Of a stretch of DNA of 64,000 bases, positions 18,837 to 27,669 are shown one piece after another. The position numbers and the translations under genes were made by a program. The notes under the pieces were generated by a model. That model saw only the letters and a program-made list of their open reading frames with translations. It ran no database searches and was not told the origin of the DNA. Position 1 is the stretch's first letter, and every line of letters begins with the position of its first letter. Origin of the DNA: Allokutzneria multivorans (lineage in GTDB: Bacteria; Actinomycetota; Actinomycetes; Mycobacteriales; Pseudonocardiaceae); NCBI RefSeq assembly GCF_039537405.1, contig NZ_BAABAL010000017.1, positions 372,001-436,000 on the forward strand. The letters are read 5' to 3'.

Positions 18837-20084
18837 GTGCAGCGCGTCCTTGATCCGGAGACGTACGTGCGCGAGGTCCCGTACGAGCGGCTGCGGGAAC
18901 TGCGCGAGAAGGGCCCCGTCCTGTGGGCCGACGAGGGCTTCTGGGTGGTGCTCGGGCACGCCGAGGTGCGCAGGGTCCTCCGCGACCCCAAGGTCTTCTC
19001 CTCGCAGCTCGGGGCCACGCAGATCCGAGATCCCGCGACACCGGAGGACCTCCGCTACGTGCGGCGGATGATGCTCAACCTCGATCCGCCCGAGCACACG
19101 CGGCTGCGCGGACTGCTGACCAAGGCGTTCACCCCGCGCGCCGTCTCCGCGATCGCCGACCGTATTCAGGCATGGGCCTATGAACTCGTCGGCGCGGTCG
19201 CGGCGGACGGCGAGTGCGACTTCGCCAAGGTCGCCGCCGACCTGCCGTTGCTGACGCTCGCGGAGGTCTTCGGCGTGCCGGAGCAGGACCGTGGCCTGAT
19301 GTTCGACTGGAGCAACCGCGTCATCGGCTACCAGGACCCGGAGTACGCGGTCAGCTCCACCGTCGATCGCGCGCGCGTTTCGGACATGGCACGTGCCGCG
19401 CTCGCGCTCTCACCCCAGCCGGTCGACGGCGTGATGCCCGATCCGCGCACGCGTGCCGGCATGCCCGATCTCTACGCCTACGCGCACGCGCTCGGCGAGT
19501 ACAAGCGCGCGAACCCCGGCTCCGACGTGATGAGCAACCTGATGCGTCAGGACGTGGGGATCGAGGAGTTCGAGAACCTGTTCTGGCTGTTCTCCGTCGC
19601 GGGCAACGAAACGCTGCGCAACGGCATCCCCGGCGGGCTCCTCGCGCTGATGAGCCACCCCGAGCAGCTCCGCGCGCTGCTGGCCGACCGGTCGCTGCTG
19701 CCGGACGCGGTGGAGGAGATGCTGCGCTGGTGGACCCCGGTGATGCACTTCCGCCGCACCGCAGCCGAGGACGTTCGTCTGTCCACTGTGGACATCCGGC
19801 GCGGTGACAAGGTCGTCGTGTGGTTCTCCTCGGCCAACCGCGACCCCGCCGTCTTCGCCGAGCCCGATCGCTTCGACATCCGCCGCCGCCCCGGCGAGCA
19901 CCTGGTCTTCGGCCACGGCCCGCACTTCTGCCTCGGCGCGCACCTGGCCAGGGTGCAGCTGCGGGCGATCTTCGGCGCGGTGCTGGACCTGCTCGGCGAG
20001 GTGGAGCTCGCGGGCGAACCGGCGCGGCTGCGCTCGAACTTCCAGAACGGTGTGAAACGGCTGCCGATCAGGTGGCGGAGCTGA
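18837..20084 (+). CDS. Cytochrome P450, similar to the CYP124/125/142 group
   Basis: 415 residues. The heme-binding loop is FGHGPHFCLGAHL. The I-helix motif is SVAGNETLRN, with Asn where most P450s have His or Asp, as in steroid and lipid oxidising CYP125/142/124 proteins. The K-helix ExxR is in EEMLRWW. It is a soluble three-component-type P450 needing a ferredoxin, and none is adjacent. It would hydroxylate a hydrophobic, perhaps sterol or branched-lipid, substrate; this substrate idea comes only from the family. Confidence 0.9.
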   Translation: MQRVLDPETYVREVPYERLRELREKGPVLWADEGFWVVLGHAEVRRVLRDPKVFSSQLGATQIRDPATPEDLRYVRRMMLNLDPPEHTRLRGLLTKAFTPRAVSAIADRIQAWAYELVGAVAADGECDFAKVAADLPLLTLAEVFGVPEQDRGLMFDWSNRVIGYQDPEYAVSSTVDRARVSDMARAALALSPQPVDGVMPDPRTRAGMPDLYAYAHALGEYKRANPGSDVMSNLMRQDVGIEEFENLFWLFSVAGNETLRNGIPGGLLALMSHPEQLRALLADRSLLPDAVEEMLRWWTPVMHFRRTAAEDVRLSTVDIRRGDKVVVWFSSANRDPAVFAEPDRFDIRRRPGEHLVFGHGPHFCLGAHLARVQLRAIFGAVLDLLGEVELAGEPARLRSNFQNGVKRLPIRWRS

Positions 20085-20138
20085 CCGGATACCCTGCGCA
20101 CACCGAATCGTCCACTTGCACGAAAGAGTAGGAACGCC

Positions 20139-20549
20139 GTGAGCGAGCGCACCCTTGTCCTGGTCAAGCCCGACGGTGTGGCCCGCGGCCTGGTCGGCGA
20201 GGTCATCTCCCGCATCGAGCGCAAGGGCCTGAAGCTGGCCGCGCTGGAGCTGCGGACCGTCACCCGCGAGCTGGCCGAGCAGCACTACGCCGAGCACTCG
20301 GAGCGCCCGTTCTTCGGTGACCTGCTGGAGTTCATCACCTCCGGCCCGGTCGTCGCGCTCGTCGTCGAGGGCCCGCGCGCCGTCGCCGCCTTCCGCCAGC
20401 TGGCCGGCGGCACCGACCCGGTCGAGAAGGCCACCCCGGGCACCCTGCGCGGTGACTTCGGCCTGGAGACCCAGTACAACCTGGTCCACGGCTCCGACTC
20501 GGCCGAGTCCGCCAAGCGCGAGATCGACCTCTGGTTCGCCGGTCTCTGA
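20139..20549 (+). CDS. ndk: Nucleoside diphosphate kinase
   Basis: 136 residues, normal family length. It exchanges the terminal phosphate between NTPs and NDPs through a phosphohistidine, seen in NLVHGSDSAESA. The nucleotide-binding N-terminus is TLVLVKPDGVARG. GTG 20139 follows an AGGA box. In many actinobacteria ndk directly follows folC and DUF4233; here a 13.7-kb block separates them. Confidence 0.97.
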   Translation: MSERTLVLVKPDGVARGLVGEVISRIERKGLKLAALELRTVTRELAEQHYAEHSERPFFGDLLEFITSGPVVALVVEGPRAVAAFRQLAGGTDPVEKATPGTLRGDFGLETQYNLVHGSDSAESAKREIDLWFAGL

Positions 20550-20559
20550 CGCGCTCGCC

Positions 20560-20589
20560 GCTGTCCGGGGCTGATCAGCTCCGGACAGC
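20560..20589. terminator. Bidirectional terminator between ndk and tetR
   Basis: GCTGTCCGG at 20560-20568 is perfectly inverted at 20581-20589. The loop carries the palindrome AGCTGATCAGCT-like core and the stop codon of the minus-strand regulator. Confidence 0.7.
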
Positions 20590-21213
20590 GGTCAGGCTGG
20601 TGATCGCCAGGTTCAGCAGTTCGTCGGTCACCTCGGACAGCGGGCGCTGAGCCCCGCAGACCGACCAGTAGTGCACCAGCTCGTTCACCGCGCCGATGAA
20701 CGCCACGGCCGTCAGGTGGAAGTCCCTCGGCTTGGCCTCGCCGCGTTCCACCGCCCGCGTGGCCTCCGCCTCGATCAGCGCCCACCAGCGCCGCCGCCAG
20801 GCCATCCGGTGCTGCTCCACCGCCGGGCTCACCCCGATGATCTCCACGTAGGACAGCCGCGCCCAGCGCGGGTCGCTCGCGGTCGTGCCGACGTAGGCGT
20901 TGATCAGCGCGGTGATCCTGGTCAGCGTCGTCGCGTCCCGGCCGGCCTCCTCGGCGGCGGCCACCACGGCGGCCAGCGCGTTGTCCAGCACGCGGTCGTG
21001 CAGCGCGATGAGCAGGGACTCCCTGCTGGGGAACTCCTCGTAGAAGTTCCTGGTGGAGACCGAGGCGGCCGAGCACAGCCGCTCGATCGAGATCGCCGAG
21101 TAGCCCTCCGTGCCGAACAGCTCCAGCCCGGCGGCCATCAGTCGCTCGCGCCGCTCGGTACGGCGGTCCTCGGCCGACCGGCCGCCGTAGTGCCGTTGCT
21201 GTGCCTCCGTCAT
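20575..21213 (-). CDS. TetR-family regulator of the lipase-fadD operon
   Basis: 212 residues. The DNA-binding domain is clear (LMAAGLELFGTEGYSAISI, then the recognition region SVSTRNFYEEFPSRESLL). The C-terminal ligand domain is all helical. Its ATG overlaps the stop of the acyl-CoA ligase gene (ATGA at 21210-21213), so it is co-translated with it. An acyl-CoA or fatty acid is the likely effector by context. The stop codon sits inside the terminator hairpin shared with ndk. Confidence 0.9.
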   Translation of the reverse strand: MTEAQQRHYGGRSAEDRRTERRERLMAAGLELFGTEGYSAISIERLCSAASVSTRNFYEEFPSRESLLIALHDRVLDNALAAVVAAAEEAGRDATTLTRITALINAYVGTTASDPRWARLSYVEIIGVSPAVEQHRMAWRRRWWALIEAEATRAVERGEAKPRDFHLTAVAFIGAVNELVHYWSVCGAQRPLSEVTDELLNLAITSLTAVRS

Positions 21214-22694
21214 GACCGCAGATTACCGCCGTACAGCGCGGAGAACAGCTCTGTGAACCGATCGTGGACGATCTTCCTGCGCAGCTTCATGGTCGGCGTC
21301 AGCTCTCCCGTTTCCTGGCTGAAATCGTGCTCCAGCACGGTGAACCGGCGAATCCGCTCCGGCGGCGAGTACGCGGAGTTGGCTCGTTCGACCGCGTCCT
21401 GCACCATCTCCAGCACTCGGGGGTGCCGTGCGAGCTCGGCGATGTCCTCGGGCAGGCCGTTCTCCCTGGCCCAGGGCAGGATCTCCTCGGCGTCCAGGGT
21501 GATCAGCGCGACCGCGTAGGGCCTGCGGTCGCCGTACATCACCGCGTGCGAGATCCACCGGCAGCGCCGCAGGTCGTTCTCCAGGTTGGCGGGCGAGATG
21601 TTCTTGCCACCGGCGGTGATGATGAGGTCCTTCTTGCGCCCGGTGATGTGCAGGTAGCCGTCGTCGTCGAGCGCGCCGAGGTCGCCGGTGTGCAGCCAGC
21701 CGTCGCGCAGCGCATCGCGGCTCGCGCCGTCGTTGCGGTGGTAGCCGGGAAACACGTTGCGGCCCTTGGCAAGCACCTCACCGTCGTCGGCGATGCGGAC
21801 CTCCACGCCCGGCAACGGCCGCCCGACACTGCCGAAGCGCGTGGCACCGGGGCAGTTCGCGCTGATCACGGCGGTGGACTCGGTCATCCCGTACGCCTCG
21901 TACACGGGAACTCCGCACGCCGCGAAGAACTCCAGGATCTCCGGCGAGATCGGCGCCGCCCCGGTCAACGCCTCCCGCAGGCGCCCACCGAAAGCTCCGC
22001 GCACCAAGGCGTGCACGCGCTCGCGCTCCATTCCTTCGGTGAGCGCGGTGACCTTCGTGTAGACCTTCTCGAAAAGCCTTGGTACCGAAGGAAGATGCGT
22101 CGGTCGGACCTCGGTCAGCTCGGTGACGATCTCGGTGATGTCGCCGCCGAAGTACGCCAGCGTCGCGCCCCGCGCCAACGTCATCGCCTGCGTCATCCGC
22201 GCGAACAGGTGCGCCAACGGCAGGTAGAGGTAGACGACGTCGCCCGCGCCCACGGTGACCAGGCTGTCGAGGGATTCGTACGCCGCGCGCAGATTCGCCG
22301 GTGTCAGCACGCATCCCTTTGCGGGACCGGTCGTTCCGGACGTGTAGATGATCGTGCTCGGCTCGTCGTCCGCGCGGGGGACCGGGGCGACGGGCTCCCC
22401 GCGCGGCAGCTGCGGCGGCTCGACGAGCATGCGCGCGCCCGAGTCGCTGAGCACCCACTCCCTTTCCTGGCGCGAACTCGTCGGGTAGATCGGCACGCAC
22501 ACCGCGCCGACCCGGTCGATGGCGAGGTCGCAGATCGTCCACTCAGGACTGGTCTGGCCGAGCACCGCGACCCGGTCGCCGGGTTGGATTCCTTGTGCGA
22601 CAAGCCCTCCGGCGACTCGTGCGACCTCATCGTCGAGTTCCGCGTAGGACATCTCGTGCCACTTGCCGTCTCGTTTGAAGCGGAGTGCGACCAT
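21210..22694 (-). CDS. Long-chain fatty acid-CoA ligase (short form)
   Basis: 494 residues. The adenylate-forming P-loop is IIYTSGTTGPAKGC. The A5 region is YEAYGMTESTA, A7 is WLHTGDLGALDDDGYLHITGR and the A10-type lysine region is ELTPTMKLRRK. It resembles FadD15-type ligases but is about 100 residues shorter, with a reduced N-terminus and a short linker before the P-loop. ATG 22694 follows GAGGAG (22705-22700) and lies 9 nt from the lipase stop. It would activate fatty acids freed by the upstream secreted lipase. Confidence 0.9.
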   Translation of the reverse strand: MVALRFKRDGKWHEMSYAELDDEVARVAGGLVAQGIQPGDRVAVLGQTSPEWTICDLAIDRVGAVCVPIYPTSSRQEREWVLSDSGARMLVEPPQLPRGEPVAPVPRADDEPSTIIYTSGTTGPAKGCVLTPANLRAAYESLDSLVTVGAGDVVYLYLPLAHLFARMTQAMTLARGATLAYFGGDITEIVTELTEVRPTHLPSVPRLFEKVYTKVTALTEGMERERVHALVRGAFGGRLREALTGAAPISPEILEFFAACGVPVYEAYGMTESTAVISANCPGATRFGSVGRPLPGVEVRIADDGEVLAKGRNVFPGYHRNDGASRDALRDGWLHTGDLGALDDDGYLHITGRKKDLIITAGGKNISPANLENDLRRCRWISHAVMYGDRRPYAVALITLDAEEILPWARENGLPEDIAELARHPRVLEMVQDAVERANSAYSPPERIRRFTVLEHDFSQETGELTPTMKLRRKIVHDRFTELFSALYGGNLRS

Positions 22695-22703
22695 CACAGC
22701 TCC

Positions 22704-23891
22704 TCAGCAGGTGCTCGGGGCGGGCTCGCCCGCGAAACGGTCGGCGAGCCAGGACACCGCTCCGGGAGCGCCCGTGACGGCCAGGGAGATGTGCTCGCTG
22801 ACGACACTCTCGGTGTACTTCACAGTGGTGCCTGCGGCGCAGTACTTCCCGGCGAGCGCGCGGGCGTCGGCCGCTGGGATGATCTCGTCGTTCAGCGACT
22901 GGTAGACGAACATCGGCCCGGACGGCCTGCGCTTGCCGAGTTCGTTGGCCGCCAGCACTTCCTGGAACTGCGGGAGCTGGATCGGGTCGCGGACGGTGGT
23001 GTACTCGGAGATGCGGTGGAAGGCGTAAGTGGGCGTCCACTGCACCTGGCACATGTCCTTCACCTGCTCGACAGCCTTGCGCCCCTTGTCGTTGAGGAAG
23101 CCCTGGAGCCCCATTTCAGGGTGCGCTTGGCTCAGCCCGGTCGCCGCCGCGAGGAAGAAGCCGAAGAACGGGCCGCCGTCGATCTTGTGTCCGACGTTGC
23201 CGATGTTGGGTGGAACTCCGCCCGCCGCAACGCCTTTGAGGTTCAACTCGGGCGCGTAGGTCGGGTGCAGCTCGGCCGCCCACGACGACGCGAGCCCGCC
23301 TTCGGAGTACCCCCAGATGCCGACCGGCCCGTTCACGCCGAGAAGTCGTTGTGCGGCACGGATTCCGTCCAGGACCGCATGGCCCGTGGCAGGCCCGGCG
23401 GTGTAGGTGTGCGGGTTCGGCGACGCGGAGCCCTCGTAGTCGGTGACCACGACCGCCCAGCCCTTCGCGAGCGCGAGCGACTGGAGCGCGAACTCGTACT
23501 CGATGCCCTGGCGCAGCCAGTACGACGGCGCGCAGTTCGCGCTCAGGCCGTGCGAACCGACGTTGTAGGCCACCACGGGGCGCGGTCCGCCGCCGAGCCA
23601 CGGGGTGATCGGGACGAGCACGGTGGCGACGACGGCGTTGGCGCGGCCGTGGGTGCCCGTGGAGCGGTAGAGCACCTGCCACGCCTTTGTCGGCACGGGG
23701 ACTACCAGGGCCTTCACGGTCACCTGGCGGGAGCGGAGCACGGTGCCCGGCACGGCGTCGGGGAGCGGGGCGGGCGGCTTGTAGAAGGCGTCCGCGGCGG
23801 GTGCGGGGACGGTCAACGCGATGGCCGAAGGGGCAGACATCAGGCTGAGCAGGAGGAGCAGGGCAGCGAGGAATCCACTTCTGGGTGACAT
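22704..23891 (-). CDS. Secreted lipase (secretory LIP family)
   Basis: 395 residues. Signal peptide about 1-26 (LLLLLSLMSAPSAIA). The nucleophile elbow is WGYSEGGLAS, the oxyanion-type region VVAYNVGSHG, the acid residue is in YQSLNDEIIP and the His in VVSEHISLAV. The length and motifs match the fungal/actinobacterial LIP family that hydrolyses triacylglycerols outside the cell. ATG 23891 has GAAAGG 9 nt upstream. It is the first gene of the lipase-fadD-tetR operon. Confidence 0.9.
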   Translation of the reverse strand: MSPRSGFLAALLLLLSLMSAPSAIALTVPAPAADAFYKPPAPLPDAVPGTVLRSRQVTVKALVVPVPTKAWQVLYRSTGTHGRANAVVATVLVPITPWLGGGPRPVVAYNVGSHGLSANCAPSYWLRQGIEYEFALQSLALAKGWAVVVTDYEGSASPNPHTYTAGPATGHAVLDGIRAAQRLLGVNGPVGIWGYSEGGLASSWAAELHPTYAPELNLKGVAAGGVPPNIGNVGHKIDGGPFFGFFLAAATGLSQAHPEMGLQGFLNDKGRKAVEQVKDMCQVQWTPTYAFHRISEYTTVRDPIQLPQFQEVLAANELGKRRPSGPMFVYQSLNDEIIPAADARALAGKYCAAGTTVKYTESVVSEHISLAVTGAPGAVSWLADRFAGEPAPSTC

Positions 23892-24041
23892 TGTCAAAGC
23901 CTTTCGTGAGGCCGACAAGAAAGGGAAGTCGCAGCTCAGGAGCTGGTAAGAACTCTTTTCAGATGAAAGTACAATCTGGCAAGCGTCCTGACCAGTCCGG
24001 ACCGATCCAGTAATCCGCTCGGCGCTGTCGGGCCCCCCGGC

Positions 24042-24054
24042 TAGCCTGCTCGGC

Positions 24055-24057
<3 letters not shown>
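24042..24057 (+). promoter_or_regulatory. -10 box and leaderless start of the ABC exporter operon
   Basis: TAGCCT at 24042-24047 ends 7 nt before GTG 24055. Confidence 0.5.
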
Positions 24058-24987
<930 letters not shown>

Positions 24988-24997
24988 GGGAGCCGGG

Positions 24998-25822
24998 ATG
25001 ACTGTGACAACGCGACGCGAGGCCGCCAGGTCCACCGGGCGCGCCGTCGGCTCGGTCAGGGCCTCGCTGCTCGTGGTCGAGGGCCTGTGGACGTGGTACC
25101 GCCGCAACTGGCGCGCCACGGTGTTCTCCAGCGTGGTGACGCCGGTGCTCTTCCTGCTCTCGCTCGGCCTCGGCCTGGGCACGCAGATCCGCGCGGGCGC
25201 CGTCCCCGGCGGAGCGACCTACCTCGCCTTCCTCGCCCCGGCCCTGCTGGTCTCCTCGGCGGTGCAGAACGCGGCGATGGACTCCGCCTACCCGATCCTG
25301 TCCGGCTTCAAGTGGCAGAAAACGTTCTGGGGACTTGTTTCCACGCCGATCACCCCCGGTCAGATCGTTGCGGGCCGCTTCGTCTGGCTGGCGGCCCGGC
25401 TGCTGTTCTCCGGGATCGCCTTCGCCGTGGTCGCGGCCTTCTTCGGCGGGGTGCAGGGGCCGAGCGTGGTGATCTCGCTGCTCGCGGCGGTGCTCGCGGG
25501 CCTGGCCTTCGCGGCGCCGATCGTGGCCTTCGCCGCCACCATCGAGAAGGAGGGGCAGGAGTTCAACCTGCTGTTCCGCTTCGTGGTCATGCCGATGACG
25601 TTGTTCGCCGGCACCTTCTTCCCGGTGTCACAGCTGCCCGTGTACATCCAGCCGCTGGCGTGGATCACGCCGCTGTGGCACGGCACGGAGCTGTCCAGGG
25701 GAGCCGCCTTCGGCACCCTGGAGGTGTTGCCCTCCCTGGGGCACCTCGCCTACCTGCTGCTCTGGCTCGGCGTCGGCCTCGTGCTGGCCCGCAGGAGCTT
25801 CCGCGCCCGGCTGATGGTCTGA
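24998..25822 (+). CDS. ABC-2 type permease 1
   Basis: 274 residues with six predicted membrane segments after an N-terminal amphipathic region (LWTWYRRNWRATVFSSVVTP). ATG 24998 begins MTVTTRREAARS, 10 bp after the ATPase stop, with GGGAGCCGGG upstream. It pairs with the following permease, since both are similar in size and carry the conserved SGFKWQKTFWG or FKFKYAKLYDA coupling loop. Confidence 0.9.
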   Translation: MTVTTRREAARSTGRAVGSVRASLLVVEGLWTWYRRNWRATVFSSVVTPVLFLLSLGLGLGTQIRAGAVPGGATYLAFLAPALLVSSAVQNAAMDSAYPILSGFKWQKTFWGLVSTPITPGQIVAGRFVWLAARLLFSGIAFAVVAAFFGGVQGPSVVISLLAAVLAGLAFAAPIVAFAATIEKEGQEFNLLFRFVVMPMTLFAGTFFPVSQLPVYIQPLAWITPLWHGTELSRGAAFGTLEVLPSLGHLAYLLLWLGVGLVLARRSFRARLMV

Positions 25823-25832
25823 GGGGACTGCC

Positions 25833-26678
25833 GTGCCTGCTGATGTGATGGCCGCTGACGTGACGGCCGTGCCGCGCTCCGGCCTGCTGCTGCGCGTGCT
25901 GCCCAGCTCGATGTACGCGGGCCGGGCGAGCGTGCTGGTCGAGCGCTCGTTCCTGGTGAACCGCCGGGCCTGGCTGGCGATCTTCTCCGGCTTCTTCGAG
26001 CCGCTGTTCTACCTGCTCGCGCTCGGGGTCGGCTTCGGCAGCCTGGTCGGCGAGGTGACCGGTCCCAGCGGCGAGGTGATCAGCTACGCGGCCTTCGTCG
26101 CCCCGGCGCTGCTGGCCTCCTCGGCGATGAACGGCGCGGTCTACGACGCCACGTTCAACATCTTCTTCAAGTTCAAGTACGCCAAGCTCTACGACGCCAT
26201 GCTCGCCACCCCGCTCGGCCCGGTCGACGTGGCCATCGGCGAGATCGTGTGGGCGCTGCTGCGCGGGGGCATCTACGCCGTCGGCTTCCTCGCGGTGATG
26301 CTCGGCATGGGCCTGATCGCCTCGCCGTGGGGGCTGCTCGCCCTGCCCGCGGCCCTGCTCGTCGCGCTCGCCTTCGCCGCCGTCGGCATGGCCGCGACCA
26401 CCTTCATGCGCTCGTGGCAGGACTTCGACCTCGTGCAGCTGGTGATCCTGCCGATGTTCCTGTTCTGCACCACCTTCTACCCGCTGTCGGTCTACCCGGG
26501 CGCGCTCCAGGCCGTCGTCCAGTGCCTGCCGCTCTACCACGCCGTCGAGCTGATGCGCGCCCTCACCACCGGCGTCGTCGGCTGGGGCGTCCTCGTCCAC
26601 GTCGCCTACTTCGCCGTCATGTCCGCCATCGGCCTCTTCTACGCCTCCCGCCGCCTCGGCAAGCTCCTCCTCACCTGA
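25833..26678 (+). CDS. ABC-2 type permease 2
   Basis: 281 residues, six membrane segments, starting at GTG 25833, 10 bp after permease 1. The coupling loop FFKFKYAKLYDAMLATPLGP and the late motif FCTTFYPLSVYPGALQ correspond to equivalent regions in permease 1. The two proteins would form a heterodimeric channel with the ATPase encoded at 24055. Confidence 0.9.
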   Translation: MPADVMAADVTAVPRSGLLLRVLPSSMYAGRASVLVERSFLVNRRAWLAIFSGFFEPLFYLLALGVGFGSLVGEVTGPSGEVISYAAFVAPALLASSAMNGAVYDATFNIFFKFKYAKLYDAMLATPLGPVDVAIGEIVWALLRGGIYAVGFLAVMLGMGLIASPWGLLALPAALLVALAFAAVGMAATTFMRSWQDFDLVQLVILPMFLFCTTFYPLSVYPGALQAVVQCLPLYHAVELMRALTTGVVGWGVLVHVAYFAVMSAIGLFYASRRLGKLLLT

Positions 26679-26709
26679 CCCTCCACCTGTCCACGGCTGG
26701 GTTCCGCAG

Positions 26710-26770
26710 TCTTCAAGACCCACAAACCCCCATCCCGGCTGTCCGTAACCACCACAAACCCAAGTGCGCC
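26710..26770. repeat. Fragment of the GTCTTCAA/AACCC intergenic repeat family
   Basis: TCTTCAAGACCCACAAACCC and a following GTAACCACCACAAACCC resemble the left half of the element at 7221 in order and spacing. The inverted right half is missing. The stretch 26679-26852 otherwise holds no gene that I can support. Confidence 0.5.
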
Positions 26771-26852
26771 AAGTTGTCCACATCGACCCCGGCCGTCCAC
26801 AGATTCCCGCCAGCGCACTCCGGCCCGGCTCCGGGCGAGGCACGCTCGATCC

Positions 26853-27611
26853 ATGGACGACTGGTGGAAGCCCTTGTTGGAGCCTGACGGACTGCTCCTC
26901 CGCGAACGCGCACTGGCGGAGGTCGACCCTGATGCGCTGCTCGTCGCGCTGCGGTCCTGTCGGCGTGCCATGACACCGCCGCTCGTGTCCACGGCATCGC
27001 CCTGCCCGAGGCAGCCAGGCGCGAACACGTGACCGTTCCCGGTGATGTGCGCAGGCGGGACCGCCCGGACCTCGTCTTCCACACGCGGGCGCTGGAGCTG
27101 GGTGAGGTCGAGGTGCGCCAAGGGATACCCGTGACGACCGTGCCGCGCACGCTCGCAGACCTCGCCGCCCGGCTGGCGAGGTTGCCCGCTGTGTGGGCGC
27201 TCGACGACGCCTTCCGCCGTGGGCTCTGCACGCCGCAGCAGGTCCAGCGCGCCGTGGCCAACTGGCGCGGAGTCGATCTTGGAGACGGCCGCCAGGCTCG
27301 CCCTCGCCGACGCCGGACTGCCGCTGCCGCAGACGCAGTTCGAGGTCCTCGACGGCGCGGGGCGGTTCCTCGCGCGACTCGACGGGGCCTTCCCCGAGGA
27401 GCGCGTGGGGTTGGAGTTCGACGGGCGATCGGTGCACTCGGCTCCGGAAGCGCTCTACCGGGACCGCGCGCGGCAGAACGACCTCATGGAGCTGGGGTGG
27501 GTGCTGCTGCGCTTCACCTGGTGGGACGTCGTGGAGCAGCCGGGGCGGTTCGTCGACGCGGTGTCGCGCACAGTGGCCATGCGCCGCGCGACGCTTCATA
27601 CGGCCAGGTAG
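26853..27611 (+). pseudogene. Frameshifted DUF559 / AbiEi-like gene
   Basis: Three consecutive reading frames give one coherent protein. It starts at ATG 26853 with MDDWWKPLLEPDGLLLRER, continues after a shift near 26970 as ALPEAARREH and GIPVTTVPRTLADLAARLA, and after a second shift near 27280 as ILETAARLALADAGLPLPQT and VGLEFDGRSVH. The middle resembles the AbiEi winged-helix region, and the end the DUF559 nuclease-like fold (EFDG, RQNDLMELGWVLLRFTW). Both shifts would have to be sequencing errors for it to be intact. Such genes are multicopy in Pseudonocardiales, with roles unproven. Confidence 0.7.
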
Positions 27612-27653
27612 GAGGCTTGTGGGCGGCGATGTGGTGCTTGGCGCCGGAGGAAC

Positions 27654-27669
27654 TACCCTGGTCGACGTG
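27654..27669 (+). promoter_or_regulatory. -10 box and leaderless start of the radical SAM gene
   Basis: TACCCT at 27654-27659 ends 7 nt before GTG 27667. Confidence 0.5.
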
